DNA from: Anaerohalosphaeraceae bacterium
Lineage (GTDB): Bacteria; Planctomycetota; Phycisphaerae; Sedimentisphaerales; Anaerohalosphaeraceae
Length of the DNA stretch: 64,000 nucleotides
Assembly (NCBI GenBank): GCA_037479115.1
Contig: JBBFLK010000009.1
Span: forward strand, 45,992-109,991
Reading direction: 5' to 3'
Within the stretch, counting starts at the first letter, position 1. Every line of letters begins with the position of its first letter. This document shows, in pieces, positions 8,708 to 19,509 of the stretch. Made by a program: the position numbers and the translations under genes. The notes beneath the pieces were generated by a model, which was given only the letters and a program-made list of their open reading frames with translations, ran no database searches and had not been told where the DNA came from.

Positions 8708-9958
8708 TCAACCAACATGATTCTTTCGAATTGCCTTCATCACAAACACAATACAAATCAGAGCCCCGAACATATAACTGCAGAAAAACGCATAAGCCCC
8801 GCCCATAATCCCAAAGCGGGGAATCAGCAGAACAGAACAGACGCCGCTGACAACCGCCGTGCCGATATAGATAGGCATCTGCACAACAAACTGACGCGTG
8901 GCATTCAGCCCCCAGTTGGAGACGCTGAAAACAGCCAACACAGAACTGGCGACCGCCAGCATCACCAGAACATCGTTGTAGCGGGCATACTCCGCTGTAA
9001 ACAGAAATGTCAGCAGGGGTTTCCCGACGAAGTAAACCCCCGCCACAAAAACCAGCCCCACCGCAAGCATCAGAACAATCAGCTGAACAAACAGACGGAC
9101 AAAAGAGCGTATGCTTTCTTTAAAATATATCGACAGACGCGGCAGAGCTGCATTGCCGAGGGCCGAATGAATCATCGTATAAACCACCAGCAGCATCGAC
9201 AAAGCGGTAAAATACCCGACGGCGTCGCGACCGAGGGTTTTATCCATCACCAGACGAGGAACATGCTGTGATATATTCATAACAGCTCCCACTACTGCCA
9301 GCGGAGACGCATACTTAAAAAGACTCCAAATCTTCGGCCAGTGCCATCGCGGCCGATACCCGCCGAATCCTTCCGGCTGATGAGCCGAAAGAACCCGTGC
9401 CGAGACCGGCATATCATAAAAACACAGCACACTCAGGCGGGCGAGAATAATCCCGCCGATTGCCAGCAGAAGATTCCGAGTCGGCCAATACAGCAGCAGG
9501 AACAAAAGCAGGGCGAGAACCCCTTCTGCAACCTGAGATCCGGTCGCTAGATTCAGCCGTTCATATTTTTGAAAATTGGACAGAAAATAAGCCCGGATTT
9601 CCGCTATGGCCTGGCTGATACCCATAAAACTGATAACCAGGGCCGTCTGAAGGGGATAAAACACAAAACCGATGACGGCTGAAATCACAACGGAAGCCAG
9701 CGAGGCCAAAAGCCGGACCGCTATGTAATCGCCGGTCTGATAGGCATTTCGAATATCCGTGATATTGACCGTGCACAGTTTCAGGCTGAAAAACGTGGCC
9801 ACCGGAAGCGTAACGGCCTGGCCGATTCCCCAAAGTCCCACAGTTTCGACCGGCGACGTCTTCGCCAATATGGTCAGAAGCAGATAGCCGCAGAGGGCAT
9901 AAAAGGAGTTTCCTGCAAACGCCCATAAAAAATTAATTTTCAAGGATGGACGATGCAT
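8708..9958 (-). CDS. Polysaccharide flippase (Wzx/MOP superfamily)
   Basis: Predicted inner-membrane exporter that flips undecaprenyl-linked EPS units to the periplasm. It has 416 residues and about twelve hydrophobic segments, beginning INFLWAFAGNSFYALCGYLLLTILAK, the usual first helix of Wzx proteins with the conserved N-F-YA pattern. A cytoplasmic loop around residues 185-205 links the two bundles. The last helix pair ends IMGGAYAFFCSYMFGALICIVF. It stands six bases upstream of the polymerase gene and eleven bases after the TIM-barrel gene. Together with the Wzy-like neighbour it indicates Wzx/Wzy-dependent rather than ABC-transporter export. Wza/Wzc-like export genes are not in the window. 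Confidence 0.85.
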   Translation of the reverse strand: MHRPSLKINFLWAFAGNSFYALCGYLLLTILAKTSPVETVGLWGIGQAVTLPVATFFSLKLCTVNITDIRNAYQTGDYIAVRLLASLASVVISAVIGFVFYPLQTALVISFMGISQAIAEIRAYFLSNFQKYERLNLATGSQVAEGVLALLLFLLLYWPTRNLLLAIGGIILARLSVLCFYDMPVSARVLSAHQPEGFGGYRPRWHWPKIWSLFKYASPLAVVGAVMNISQHVPRLVMDKTLGRDAVGYFTALSMLLVVYTMIHSALGNAALPRLSIYFKESIRSFVRLFVQLIVLMLAVGLVFVAGVYFVGKPLLTFLFTAEYARYNDVLVMLAVASSVLAVFSVSNWGLNATRQFVVQMPIYIGTAVVSGVCSVLLIPRFGIMGGAYAFFCSYMFGALICIVFVMKAIRKNHVG

Positions 9959-9969
9959 AAACTCCGGTG

Positions 9970-11625
9970 CTAAGGTCTTTGAATTGCCGCATTGGCTGCC
10001 CGAACAGCCTGTTGATAATCCGCTCGGCTTCCCTCCAGAAGTTTTTCGGAAGAGGGAATATTCTCATCAACCAGCTGAGGAATTCGATATAGCCAATACC
10101 CATGGGCCCGCTGGGCCGACTTGACCAGATGGTCCCTCAATTCAGAACTTTTGTACGCCCGCAGAAGATACCCCGCCGCATAGAGTCCCCGAATATTATA
10201 CTTCTGGAAATACGCATCCAGATCATTGGGAATCCGATCCGCACCCCAAGGTTCTTGATAATATCCGTAAGTATCTGTCGTAAAAGAAATAACGGGGTAG
10301 GAATCCTCACAAAGCCCTCTCATCAGCGCCTGCAGAACCCAATTCGTTTCCGTTAAAGCCGGATACACGCCAAACAGCAGGTTCGGATTTACCGCATGGA
10401 TTTTCCTCCTCAGCTCGGTGGCCTTCGCCTGAACCTCCGAACTCAGATAAGCAAAATAATTTTCAAGCAGACCCCTTTGAGAAAGCCATTGTTTCCTCGC
10501 TTCCTTTTCGACAGGGGGAAGCGTTGAACCGGTGTACCCTTGCGTAAAAAGAAAAGAAGAGAAACAAAAATCACAAAAACAGGTGTTGTAGGAATACTGC
10601 TTGTGTTCTTCCGGCAGCTCTTCCGTTCGGTATTGCTCCATATCAATGAAAAAACCGTCAAAGGACAAAAGGGGGGATTCTACTGAAACCCTGGCAAGCC
10701 GATTCGCCATATCCTCCGTCAAATATTGTTTCCAGAGTTTTGAATCCAGAGGACAGGGGAAAAGCCCTTCTGTCCCATCTGCAAAAACAACTTTGCGGCA
10801 GGCATTGCCCGCGGGCGGCTGCCATGGATAGAATGCAAAAATATGAAGTTCCGCCTGATTGCAAAGTCGAAACCACTCACGATAATAATTCAGGTGTTTG
10901 GAAGTTTCTGCAAAAGAACACCCATAAACAATCACAGTATTCAGGCCGAGAGATTTTGCCAGATTTACATACCGGGGGATTTTCGAAAGATTCCCTTGGG
11001 TTGAGGACATAAAACCCCCGCGGATACCCTCCTTGAGAATCCAGTCCGTTGGATCCTTTTTTTCCTCCACCAAAGGAGACCCCGTACCGTTTCTAACCGA
11101 AGATGTCTGTGGGGAAGAGCTGGTATTTGAAGCGGCTGATGCAGAAGCGTCTTGTTTCTTTCCGGCACCGGCGGGTGAGGCGGAAGAAGAGGAAGAATCG
11201 GAAGAAGAAGAAGAAGATGATGATGATGATGATGATGAGACTGAAGAACCCGTACTGCCCGAGCTGTGTAAATTATTGTCATCAGCGGCGGATGCCGCCA
11301 GCGGACGGGATGAGCTTTCGAGAACCTGAGCGGCTTCCGGCGAACGGATATAAAAAACATCCGATTCACTTTCGCTCCGGCCCAAAAGGGGCTCGACGGG
11401 TTCCGAAACAGCCTCCGCAAAAACAGGAGTTTCAGGATTGAATTCCTCTGCAGACTCCATTGAGAGCGTCAAAGCAGACGGAGCCGCAGAAAAAGTCGGC
11501 TCTTCAGCCGCAACGGTTTTCTCCGGCACCGCTGCTTCCGGATGGAAATAGACATACCCCGCATAGCCCAAAAAAGCAGCAACCATCAAAACGGCTGCTA
11601 TATCAATAATTTTGTAAGTTTTCAT
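9970..11625 (-). CDS. Membrane-anchored TIM-barrel (glycoside-hydrolase-like) protein with polyserine linker
   Basis: Function unproven; possibly an EPS-acting glycosidase or transglycosidase. The 551 residues divide into a short cytoplasmic start, a signal anchor at 8-27 (IIDIAAVLMVAAFLGYAGYVYF), an acidic Ser/Ala-rich stalk to about residue 195 with an almost pure serine run near 125-150, and a C-terminal domain from ILKEGIRGGFMSS onward. That domain looks like an (alpha/beta)8 barrel: LGLNTVIVYG, HIFAFYPW, FDGFFIDMEQYR (strand-end Asp and Glu, candidate catalytic acids), LLFGVYP and YPVISFTTDTYG. The fold resembles putative GHL/GH10-like families, but I cannot assign one. The position just upstream of the flippase suggests a role in polymer length control or release. 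Confidence 0.6.
   Translation of the reverse strand: MKTYKIIDIAAVLMVAAFLGYAGYVYFHPEAAVPEKTVAAEEPTFSAAPSALTLSMESAEEFNPETPVFAEAVSEPVEPLLGRSESESDVFYIRSPEAAQVLESSSRPLAASAADDNNLHSSGSTGSSVSSSSSSSSSSSSSDSSSSSASPAGAGKKQDASASAASNTSSSPQTSSVRNGTGSPLVEEKKDPTDWILKEGIRGGFMSSTQGNLSKIPRYVNLAKSLGLNTVIVYGCSFAETSKHLNYYREWFRLCNQAELHIFAFYPWQPPAGNACRKVVFADGTEGLFPCPLDSKLWKQYLTEDMANRLARVSVESPLLSFDGFFIDMEQYRTEELPEEHKQYSYNTCFCDFCFSSFLFTQGYTGSTLPPVEKEARKQWLSQRGLLENYFAYLSSEVQAKATELRRKIHAVNPNLLFGVYPALTETNWVLQALMRGLCEDSYPVISFTTDTYGYYQEPWGADRIPNDLDAYFQKYNIRGLYAAGYLLRAYKSSELRDHLVKSAQRAHGYWLYRIPQLVDENIPSSEKLLEGSRADYQQAVRAANAAIQRP
11181..11239. repeat. Trinucleotide-rich tract coding for the polyserine linker
   Basis: On the coding (minus) strand the tract is a run of TCA repeats followed by TCT/TCC repeats, in frame with the serine stalk of the TIM-barrel protein. 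Because the unit is three bases, slippage would lengthen or shorten the linker without breaking the frame. Confidence 0.85.
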
Positions 11626-11767
11626 ATCGGCCTCACCTCAAAAAATGTGCCGCAAATCTTTCCACACTTAAAATATACGTAATATTCCCCCCTCGCGGCA
11701 CACCGGCCAATCAACAAATCCGTAGAAATACCGAGTCCGATAATCTCTTCTTCTTGTGTCCGCTTTT

Positions 11768-13081
11768 TCAGGCCTTGACGATTTTGCTGCGGCCGGATTT
11801 GACCGCGGCCGTGGCGTTGCGGGTATCCACGACCAGCTTGGCGTGTTTGACAATCCACGCATAATCATAGCAGCTGTGGTTGGTGGAAATCAGCACGCAG
11901 TCATACGAACGGAGCATCGCCGCTGACAGCGGCCGGCTGGTCATCTTCAAATCATATTCCCGCATCTTGTGGGTTTTCGGTACATACGGGTCGTTATAGT
12001 CCACTTTCGCCCCCCGCTCCTGCAGCAGTTCAATCAGCTCCAGCGAAGGTGATTCCCGCACATCATCGATATCCGGCTTATAGGCCAGCCCGAGTACGAG
12101 GATTTTGGAGCCCTTTAAGCTCTTCTTTCGCTCGTTGAGGGCCTCCATCACCTTGTGAACGACATAATGGGGCATACCCGTATTAATCTCACCGGCCAAT
12201 TCGATAAACCGCGTGGCCATCCCGTACTGGCGGGCCTTCCAGGTCAGATAGAACGGGTCTATCGGGATGCAGTGGCCGCCCAGCCCGGGCCCGGGATAAA
12301 ACGGATGATAGCCGAACGGCTTGGTGCTGGCCGCTCGGATAACCTCCCAGACGTCGATGCCCATCCGGTCGAAAACCATCTTCAGTTCGTTGACCATCGC
12401 AATATTGATGCACCGATAGACATTCTCGAGAATCTTGGTCGCCTCCGCCGCCTCCACCGAGGAAACCGGCACCATTTTCTGAATAGCCAGCGAATACAAT
12501 TGGTACGCCAGCTGCCGGCACTTCGGGGTCAGCCCGCCGACGACTTTGGGAATCGTGCGGGTGGTGTACTGTTTGTTGCCCGGGTCCTCCCGTTCGGGCG
12601 AAAAGGCCAGATAGAAATCCTTACCCGCTTTCAGACCCGTGGCCTCCAGAATCGGCTTCATCAGTTCCCGCGTCGTACCCGGATAGGTCGTGCTTTCCAG
12701 AGAAATCAGATGGCCTTTTCGCAGATATTTTGCAATGGTGCGGCAGCTGCCTTCGACATACTGCATGTCCGGCTCGCGGTTGGGCGTCAGCGGCGTCGGC
12801 ACGCAAATCAGAACCGCGTCGGCCTTGCGAATCTGGGACATATCCGATGTGGCGGTGAATTTTCCGCTTTTGACCATCTTGCGGACAACTTCGTGCGGGA
12901 CATTTTTAATAATGCTTCGGCCGGAATTGAGAATCTTGACTTTCTTGTCGTCAATATCAAATCCGAGCACCCTCACGCCCGCCAACGCAAATTCCCGAGC
13001 CAAAGGCAGTCCCACATAGCCCAAGCCAAGAACGCCAACCACAACCTTTTTACTCGCAATTTTTTTCTCGAGATTGTCCAT
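11768..13081 (-). CDS. wbpA: UDP-N-acetyl-D-glucosamine 6-dehydrogenase (WbpA/WecC-like nucleotide-sugar dehydrogenase)
   Basis: Predicted cytosolic NAD-dependent four-electron oxidation of UDP-GlcNAc (or an epimer) to the uronate for EPS synthesis. From the upstream ATG at 13087 the frame has 439 codons; I prefer the ATG at 13081 because GAGGAAGG directly abuts the first ATG and lies six bases before the second. Counting from 13087, the NAD loop is VLGLGYVGLP (19-28), ESTTYPGTT follows at 131-139, and GLGGHCIPIDPF (268-279) contains the catalytic Cys273. The phrase LAFSPEREDPGN is typical of the UDP-HexNAc dehydrogenase branch, not the UDP-Glc branch represented at 19506. Neighbouring aminotransferase and acyltransferases would allow a Wbp-type diamino-uronate, but a WbpB-like oxidoreductase is not in the window. 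Confidence 0.87.
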   Translation of the reverse strand: MDNLEKKIASKKVVVGVLGLGYVGLPLAREFALAGVRVLGFDIDDKKVKILNSGRSIIKNVPHEVVRKMVKSGKFTATSDMSQIRKADAVLICVPTPLTPNREPDMQYVEGSCRTIAKYLRKGHLISLESTTYPGTTRELMKPILEATGLKAGKDFYLAFSPEREDPGNKQYTTRTIPKVVGGLTPKCRQLAYQLYSLAIQKMVPVSSVEAAEATKILENVYRCINIAMVNELKMVFDRMGIDVWEVIRAASTKPFGYHPFYPGPGLGGHCIPIDPFYLTWKARQYGMATRFIELAGEINTGMPHYVVHKVMEALNERKKSLKGSKILVLGLAYKPDIDDVRESPSLELIELLQERGAKVDYNDPYVPKTHKMREYDLKMTSRPLSAAMLRSYDCVLISTNHSCYDYAWIVKHAKLVVDTRNATAAVKSGRSKIVKA

Positions 13082-13109
13082 ATTCATCCTTCCTCATTGA
13101 ACCTTATTG

Positions 13110-13142
13110 CAAACACCACTGCGGGTCATACGGGTTGCCGCA
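13110..13142 (-). repeat. 33-bp direct repeat, distal copy: leftover dockerin-like tail
   Basis: This segment matches 13991-14023 at 32 of 33 positions. On the minus strand it reads CGNPYDPQWCL followed by Q and a stop, the same tail that ends the beta-propeller protein upstream, but here it is attached to no gene. It starts about ten bases after the stop of the MNT gene and ends just before the ribosome site of the dehydrogenase. Confidence 0.85.
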
Positions 13143-13154
13143 ATGGGCGTTTTT

Positions 13155-13472
13155 TCAGCCGTATACTACCTCTCCGTCACGGGCATAATCGGCAATAAGT
13201 GATTTCCCGGATTGCCACTCCTGCGGAGTCATCGCTACCGCTTCAATCGGTTTAAATACCTTATAAATTGCGGAAGACAATAATTCGATTCGCTCCCAGT
13301 ATCCCTTTCCCTCAAAATCCTCCGAAATAACCACCAAATCAATATCACTGTCTTCCCGCTGCCGTCCGGACGCATAGGATCCGAACAAAATAATTTTTTG
13401 GGGTTTTATTCCGACCTCCTGCAGGGCTTTTTGAAAATCAGAAATGACGGCTAAAACTGCTTTTTTATCCAT
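13155..13472 (-). CDS. MNT-type nucleotidyltransferase, probable antitoxin partner of the HEPN protein
   Basis: Minimal nucleotidyltransferase of 105 residues. The catalytic GSX10DXD motif is intact: G31-S32 in FGSYASGRQ and D43-I-D45 in DSDIDLVV. In characterised HEPN/MNT pairs the MNT protein neutralises the HEPN RNase, in MntA by adding AMP to a tyrosine; here that activity is inferred from the family only. The start ATG lies 22 bases inside the upstream HEPN gene, so translation is coupled. Both proteins begin MDKKAV, an unexplained similarity. The pair is bracketed by 33-bp direct repeats made from the tail of the upstream secreted protein, suggesting insertion or recombination into the EPS locus. 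Confidence 0.85.
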   Translation of the reverse strand: MDKKAVLAVISDFQKALQEVGIKPQKIILFGSYASGRQREDSDIDLVVISEDFEGKGYWERIELLSSAIYKVFKPIEAVAMTPQEWQSGKSLIADYARDGEVVYG

Positions 13473-13831
13473 TGGAGAATTTCCTTAGCCTGAATAATCA
13501 ACTGCTTCGAGATCGCCTCCGTATAATGGATTTGCAATTGTTCAATATCTTCGGGGTACCTTGTCGCAATATGGGCTTCATTAAGCCGAGCAATAATTGT
13601 CCCTGTTTTCTCTTCTGGTTTGATTCCCATCTTATCCAGCAAATAAATCAGATTATGCGTTTTGGGCGGAATCTCTCGCAGCTTCGCCTGGTAAAGGCCT
13701 TTCAGTGCCTTTTCAAGAGACAGATGGCACAGAAAAACCGCGTAAAAATATCTCCCGCCGCTGTGCATAAACTCTGCGGTTTCCATATCATAGTCAGCCT
13801 GTTTCATCCATTCCACGGCTTTTTTGTCCAT
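13451..13831 (-). CDS. HEPN domain protein, probable RNase toxin of a HEPN-MNT pair
   Basis: 126-residue all-helical HEPN protein (PF05168-like). The segment LREIPPKTHNLIYLL carries R52 and H59 (RX6H), the position of the RX4-6H catalytic motif of HEPN RNases. The first helix WMKQADYDMETAEFM and the second FYAVFLCHLSLEKALKGLY are typical of the family. It overlaps the MNT gene by 22 bases. Order HEPN then MNT differs from the MntA-HepT pair at 58223-58839, and the HEPN subfamilies differ too, so the window holds two independent HEPN/MNT modules. Toxicity is inferred; many PF05168 members are untested. Confidence 0.85.
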   Translation of the reverse strand: MDKKAVEWMKQADYDMETAEFMHSGGRYFYAVFLCHLSLEKALKGLYQAKLREIPPKTHNLIYLLDKMGIKPEEKTGTIIARLNEAHIATRYPEDIEQLQIHYTEAISKQLIIQAKEILQWIKKQF

Positions 13832-13978
13832 CTTTCGCCGTTTTTCCTATCTCGTTTTCCAATCAGCCTCAATGACCAAACCGTTTCCCGTGCAAGAACC
13901 CTATAACCAACGGTCTATTGTTTTTTCAAATCGGATTGACCGCTTTCGGTCCTGAAAGGTTTTCACATTTCCTCTGCC

Positions 13979-15358
13979 TTAAAAATGATTCAAACACCAC
14001 TGCGGGTCATACGGATTGCCGCAGCGGAGCCATTGGCTCGCCAGCACGGAGAAATCAGACAGACCTACAAAGCAGTCTCCATCCAAATCCGCCGTCAGTG
14101 CCCTTTCACACTGAAAAATGGTAAACGCCGCATCGCTCATATCCGTTTTCAACGGGTCAGCCGAATCACTGATGCGAATCCAGCATTCCGTCGAATCCGC
14201 ATCCGGCAGGGGTTTCCAAAGGAAATCGCCCGTATTGGGAACGCCGGGAGTAATCAGATTCCAGGTGTTTCCATTATCCGTCGAATAGACAATCTTGATA
14301 TAGTCCGGCGAAGGCCCTTCGGTCTGCCAGCGGATAGGGACTTCTGTGCCTGCCAAAAACATCTCCCCGCCGTTTGGAGAAAGAATCGTCAGAACCGTCG
14401 GCACCGGCACATCAGCATAAAAAAGGTCATCTCCGCTTCGCCAGATTATCCGGCTGCCCCAGACGACGGGGCGCAGCTGTGGACCCGACCGCGTATCCAC
14501 CTCCAGAAAAGCCCCGGTCGCCAGATTGCAGGCATAGATATCCGAATTGGCAGAGCCGTTTCGATAGTCCTCCCAGACAACCATCGAACCCTGAATAACC
14601 GGCAGAATCTGGTCACCGGCCGCCTGACAAACGGCGAATTCCGGTCCATCCGGAAGCCGGCGGGCATACAAATCCACACCGGTTTCATTCTTGTTTCGCT
14701 CATCCTGCCAGACAACAAGCCCCCCGCTGACGGAGGGACGAAATTGAAGTGCAGACTGCGTACAGACGGCCGTCTCCTGGCCGGTCTGAAGATTTTTGGC
14801 ATAAATATCCCAGTTGCCGCTGTTGCGCAGGTCCACCCAAACTACCCACGGTCCGTCAATCGCCGGATACCCTTCAAACGCCGAACCGTTGGAAATCACA
14901 AACTCCTCGCCGGTTTCCAGATTGTATCCGTACACATCCCAATTGCCGGCTCGATAGTCCTGCCAGACCACAATCGAACCGCTCACGCGGGGATTCATTT
15001 GAGCGGCACTGTTTGTGCAAATCGCAAACTCCTGACGAGTCCGCAAATCAAAACCGTAAATGTCATAATTGCCGCTGCGCATATCCTGCCAGACGACAAT
15101 CGGACCGCTGACGGAGGGCGCCGACTGCTCCTGAAGAGCCGTACAAATCACCAGCTCATTCGGCTCAGAAAAATGGAAGCCGTAAATATCCATGTTCAGC
15201 ATCCCGCTGCGTTCGTCCTGCCAGACAACCACCGGTCCGTCAATCGCCGGATAATCCTGAACTCCGCCGGCCGTACACAAAGGAAACCTTGTCAAATCCG
15301 CTGCTGCCGATACTGCCAACATTCCTACCCCTACCACCGCCATCCAAAACCGCTTCAT
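13979..15358 (-). CDS. Secreted seven-bladed beta-propeller protein with Ig-like domain and dockerin-like tail
   Basis: Function unknown; probably exported and possibly attached to a surface assembly. The ATG at 15358 follows a strong AAAGGAGGT site and opens a signal peptide (residues 1-22, cut near SAAA-DL). About seven blades follow, each with VVWQDxRxG...DIYGxxL, a TolB/DPP-like propeller pattern. Near residue 310 a domain begins SPNGGEMFLAGTEVPIRW, as in Kre9/KNH-type domains. The end is ADLDGDCFVGLSDFSVLASQW and CGNPYDPQWC, a one-EF-hand dockerin-like module. The 3-prime end is duplicated as a 33-bp direct repeat beyond the HEPN-MNT pair. Confidence 0.75.
   Translation of the reverse strand: MKRFWMAVVGVGMLAVSAAADLTRFPLCTAGGVQDYPAIDGPVVVWQDERSGMLNMDIYGFHFSEPNELVICTALQEQSAPSVSGPIVVWQDMRSGNYDIYGFDLRTRQEFAICTNSAAQMNPRVSGSIVVWQDYRAGNWDVYGYNLETGEEFVISNGSAFEGYPAIDGPWVVWVDLRNSGNWDIYAKNLQTGQETAVCTQSALQFRPSVSGGLVVWQDERNKNETGVDLYARRLPDGPEFAVCQAAGDQILPVIQGSMVVWEDYRNGSANSDIYACNLATGAFLEVDTRSGPQLRPVVWGSRIIWRSGDDLFYADVPVPTVLTILSPNGGEMFLAGTEVPIRWQTEGPSPDYIKIVYSTDNGNTWNLITPGVPNTGDFLWKPLPDADSTECWIRISDSADPLKTDMSDAAFTIFQCERALTADLDGDCFVGLSDFSVLASQWLRCGNPYDPQWCLNHF
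13991..14023 (-). repeat. 33-bp direct repeat, proximal copy inside the propeller gene tail
   Basis: Codes for CGNPYDPQWCL at the end of the beta-propeller protein; matches 13110-13142 with one mismatch. The two copies bracket the HEPN-MNT pair. Confidence 0.85.
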
Positions 15359-15462
15359 CACGACCTCCTTTCTTTTGAAATCCTTCCTAAAAGCCCTTCG
15401 TGAGCAACCAAGCAACAGCTTCAGCAAATCACCGGGGCATTACACACCCTGCGGAAGAAATT

Positions 15463-16563
15463 TCAGCTGTAAAACGCAAGAATAGTCTGGACAACATATT
15501 CTTTCATCTCATCTGTCAGTTCCGGATAAATCGGCAGGGCCAGGACCTCTTTGGCGGCCTTTTCGGCCTCGGGGCAGTCCCCCTCACGGCCGCCCAGATA
15601 GGCAAAGCATTCCTGCAGATGCAGCGGCACCGGATAATAAATCTCGCAGCCGATCTGCTTTTCCTTCAGATAAGCAACCAGCTCATCCCGCCGCGGCACC
15701 CGGATGACATACTGATTGAAAATGGAAACACAATCCTCTGAAATAACCGGTGTGCGGACGGGGCTCCCTTGGAAACGTTTGGTGTAATACGCCGCATTCA
15801 TCCGCCGGGCCTGCGACCACTGGTTCAGATACGGCAGTTTGACCAGCAGGGCCGCCGCCTGAATCGGGTCCAGCCGGAAATTGCCGCCGACGTATTTGTG
15901 ATAATATTTGGGCTGGCTGCCGTGATTGCGCAGAATCATCAGACGCTGGTACAGGGCCTCGTCGTTGGTGACAACCATCCCGCCGTCGCCGATGCCGCCC
16001 AGATTCTTGCTCGGAAAGAAGGAAAAGCAGCCGCAGGTGCCGAGACTGCCCGCCCGCCGTCCTTTGTAGGTTGCGGAAATCGCCTGAGCCGCATCTTCAA
16101 TCACCGCCAGCCGGTGCCGCTCGGCAATCTGCAGAATCGGGTCCATATCCGCCATCTGCCCAAAGAGATGCACCGGCATAACGGCTTTGGTGCGGGAGGT
16201 AATCGCCCGCTCAATCAAGGCCGGATTGATGTTGAAGGTAACCGGGTCAATATCGACAAAAACGGGCTTGGCGCCGACCCGGGCGATGCAGCCGGCCGTT
16301 GCAAAAAAGGTAAAGGGAGTGGTGATAACCTCATCCCCCGGACCGATTTCCAGACTCATCAGACTGTTTAAGATGGCATCCGTGCCGCTGGAAACCCCTA
16401 CGGCATATCGGCAGCCGCACAGCTGAGCAATCTCTTTTTCGAGCTGCTCTACCTTCGGGCCGCCGATACAGACCTGCGAATCGAGCACTTCATTAATCTG
16501 AGCCAGCACCTGCTGGCGAATTGTGCGGTACTGGGCTTTTAAATCCAGCAAAGGAACCTGCAT
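15463..16563 (-). CDS. DegT/DnrJ/EryC1/StrS aminotransferase (WbpE/WlbC-like)
   Basis: PLP-dependent aminotransferase that converts a keto group of a nucleotide sugar to an amine. I take the ATG at 16563 (366 residues, preceded by GAGGTG at five bases) instead of the TTG 18 bases upstream; it gives the canonical opening MQVPLLDLKAQY. The PLP site is seen as SSGTDAI (58-64), EDAAQA (156-161) and the Schiff-base lysine K186 in FFPSKNLGG. Pairing with the UDP-GlcNAc dehydrogenase at 11768 suggests a 3-amino-uronate as in the Wbp pathway, but a 3-dehydrogenase is missing from the window, so other keto-sugars such as a 4-keto-6-deoxy hexose remain possible. Confidence 0.87.
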   Translation of the reverse strand: MQVPLLDLKAQYRTIRQQVLAQINEVLDSQVCIGGPKVEQLEKEIAQLCGCRYAVGVSSGTDAILNSLMSLEIGPGDEVITTPFTFFATAGCIARVGAKPVFVDIDPVTFNINPALIERAITSRTKAVMPVHLFGQMADMDPILQIAERHRLAVIEDAAQAISATYKGRRAGSLGTCGCFSFFPSKNLGGIGDGGMVVTNDEALYQRLMILRNHGSQPKYYHKYVGGNFRLDPIQAAALLVKLPYLNQWSQARRMNAAYYTKRFQGSPVRTPVISEDCVSIFNQYVIRVPRRDELVAYLKEKQIGCEIYYPVPLHLQECFAYLGGREGDCPEAEKAAKEVLALPIYPELTDEMKEYVVQTILAFYS

Positions 16564-16577
16564 GTTCACCTCAAGCT

Positions 16578-18564
<1,987 letters not shown>

Positions 18565-18568
<4 letters not shown>

Positions 18569-19509
18569 ACGGCCTCCCTGCGCATCCACTGAACAAAACG
18601 GGCTAACCCTTCTTTAAGGGATGTTTTGGGACAATAGCCCAGGTCCTCGGCGGCCTTTCGGATATCGGCACACGTGCGAATGACATCGCCCGGCTGCGGA
18701 GGCAGAAACCGCCGCTGGGCCCGCTTGTTCATAACCTCCTCCAGCGCTGCAATCAGATTATCCAGCCGAATCGGGCAGGATTCCCCCAGATTGTAAACGG
18801 CAAAACCGCGGCAGGCCTTCAGCGCTGAAACCGTTCCATCAATAATGTCGTCAATATACGTAAAATCGCGCTCAGCAGAGCCGTCGCCGTAAATCGGAAT
18901 CGGTCTGCCGGCCTCAATCAGCCGGGCAAACTTGTGAATCGCCAGGTCCGGACGCTGCCGCGGACCGTACACCGTAAAGAACCGAAGACAGAAGATATGC
19001 ATTCCGTATAAGTGATGATAGGTTCGGCACAGCATTTCCCCGGCCTTCTTGGTGGCGGCATACGGAGAAACCGGTTCATTGACCGGGTCGTCTTCGGAAA
19101 AAGGAATTCGGCTGCTGTTGCCGTACACACTTGAACTGGATGCAAACAAAAGCGTGCGAATCTTGTTTTTCCGGGCCGCCTCGAGCACGGCCGCCGTGCC
19201 CCGCACATTCACATCGGCATAGCCGAGCGGGTCTTCAATAGAGGGCCGCACACCCGCTTTGGCCGCCAGATGCACCACGGCATCTGAACCCTCTGCGGCC
19301 GCTTCCAGAAAGGCCGCATCTCGAATGTCGCCTTCTTTCAGCACAAAGCGGCTGGATTTGAGCAGCTCGGTCAGATTTCTTCGTTTGACCGCCGGGTCAT
19401 AAAACGGGTCGAAATTGTCCACGCCGACTACAAAATGGCCCTCTGCCGTCAGACGTTCGCACAAATGCGACCCGATAAACCCGGCCGCCCCCGTTACAAG
19501 GATTCTCAT
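18565..19509 (-). CDS. UDP-glucuronate 4-epimerase-like NAD-dependent epimerase
   Basis: Extended short-chain dehydrogenase of 314 residues, probably interconverting UDP-glucuronate and UDP-galacturonate. NAD loop [10 protein letters not shown] (7-16), the pair Y150-K154 in [10 protein letters not shown], and [18 protein letters not shown], a phrase characteristic of the CapJ/LpsL UDP-GlcA epimerase group. It lies between ugd and gmd with four-base overlaps on both sides, so UDP-GlcA made by Ugd is the natural substrate. UDP-Glc 4-epimerase (GalE) is the main alternative, less likely because GalE-specific C-terminal features are not seen. Confidence 0.85.
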
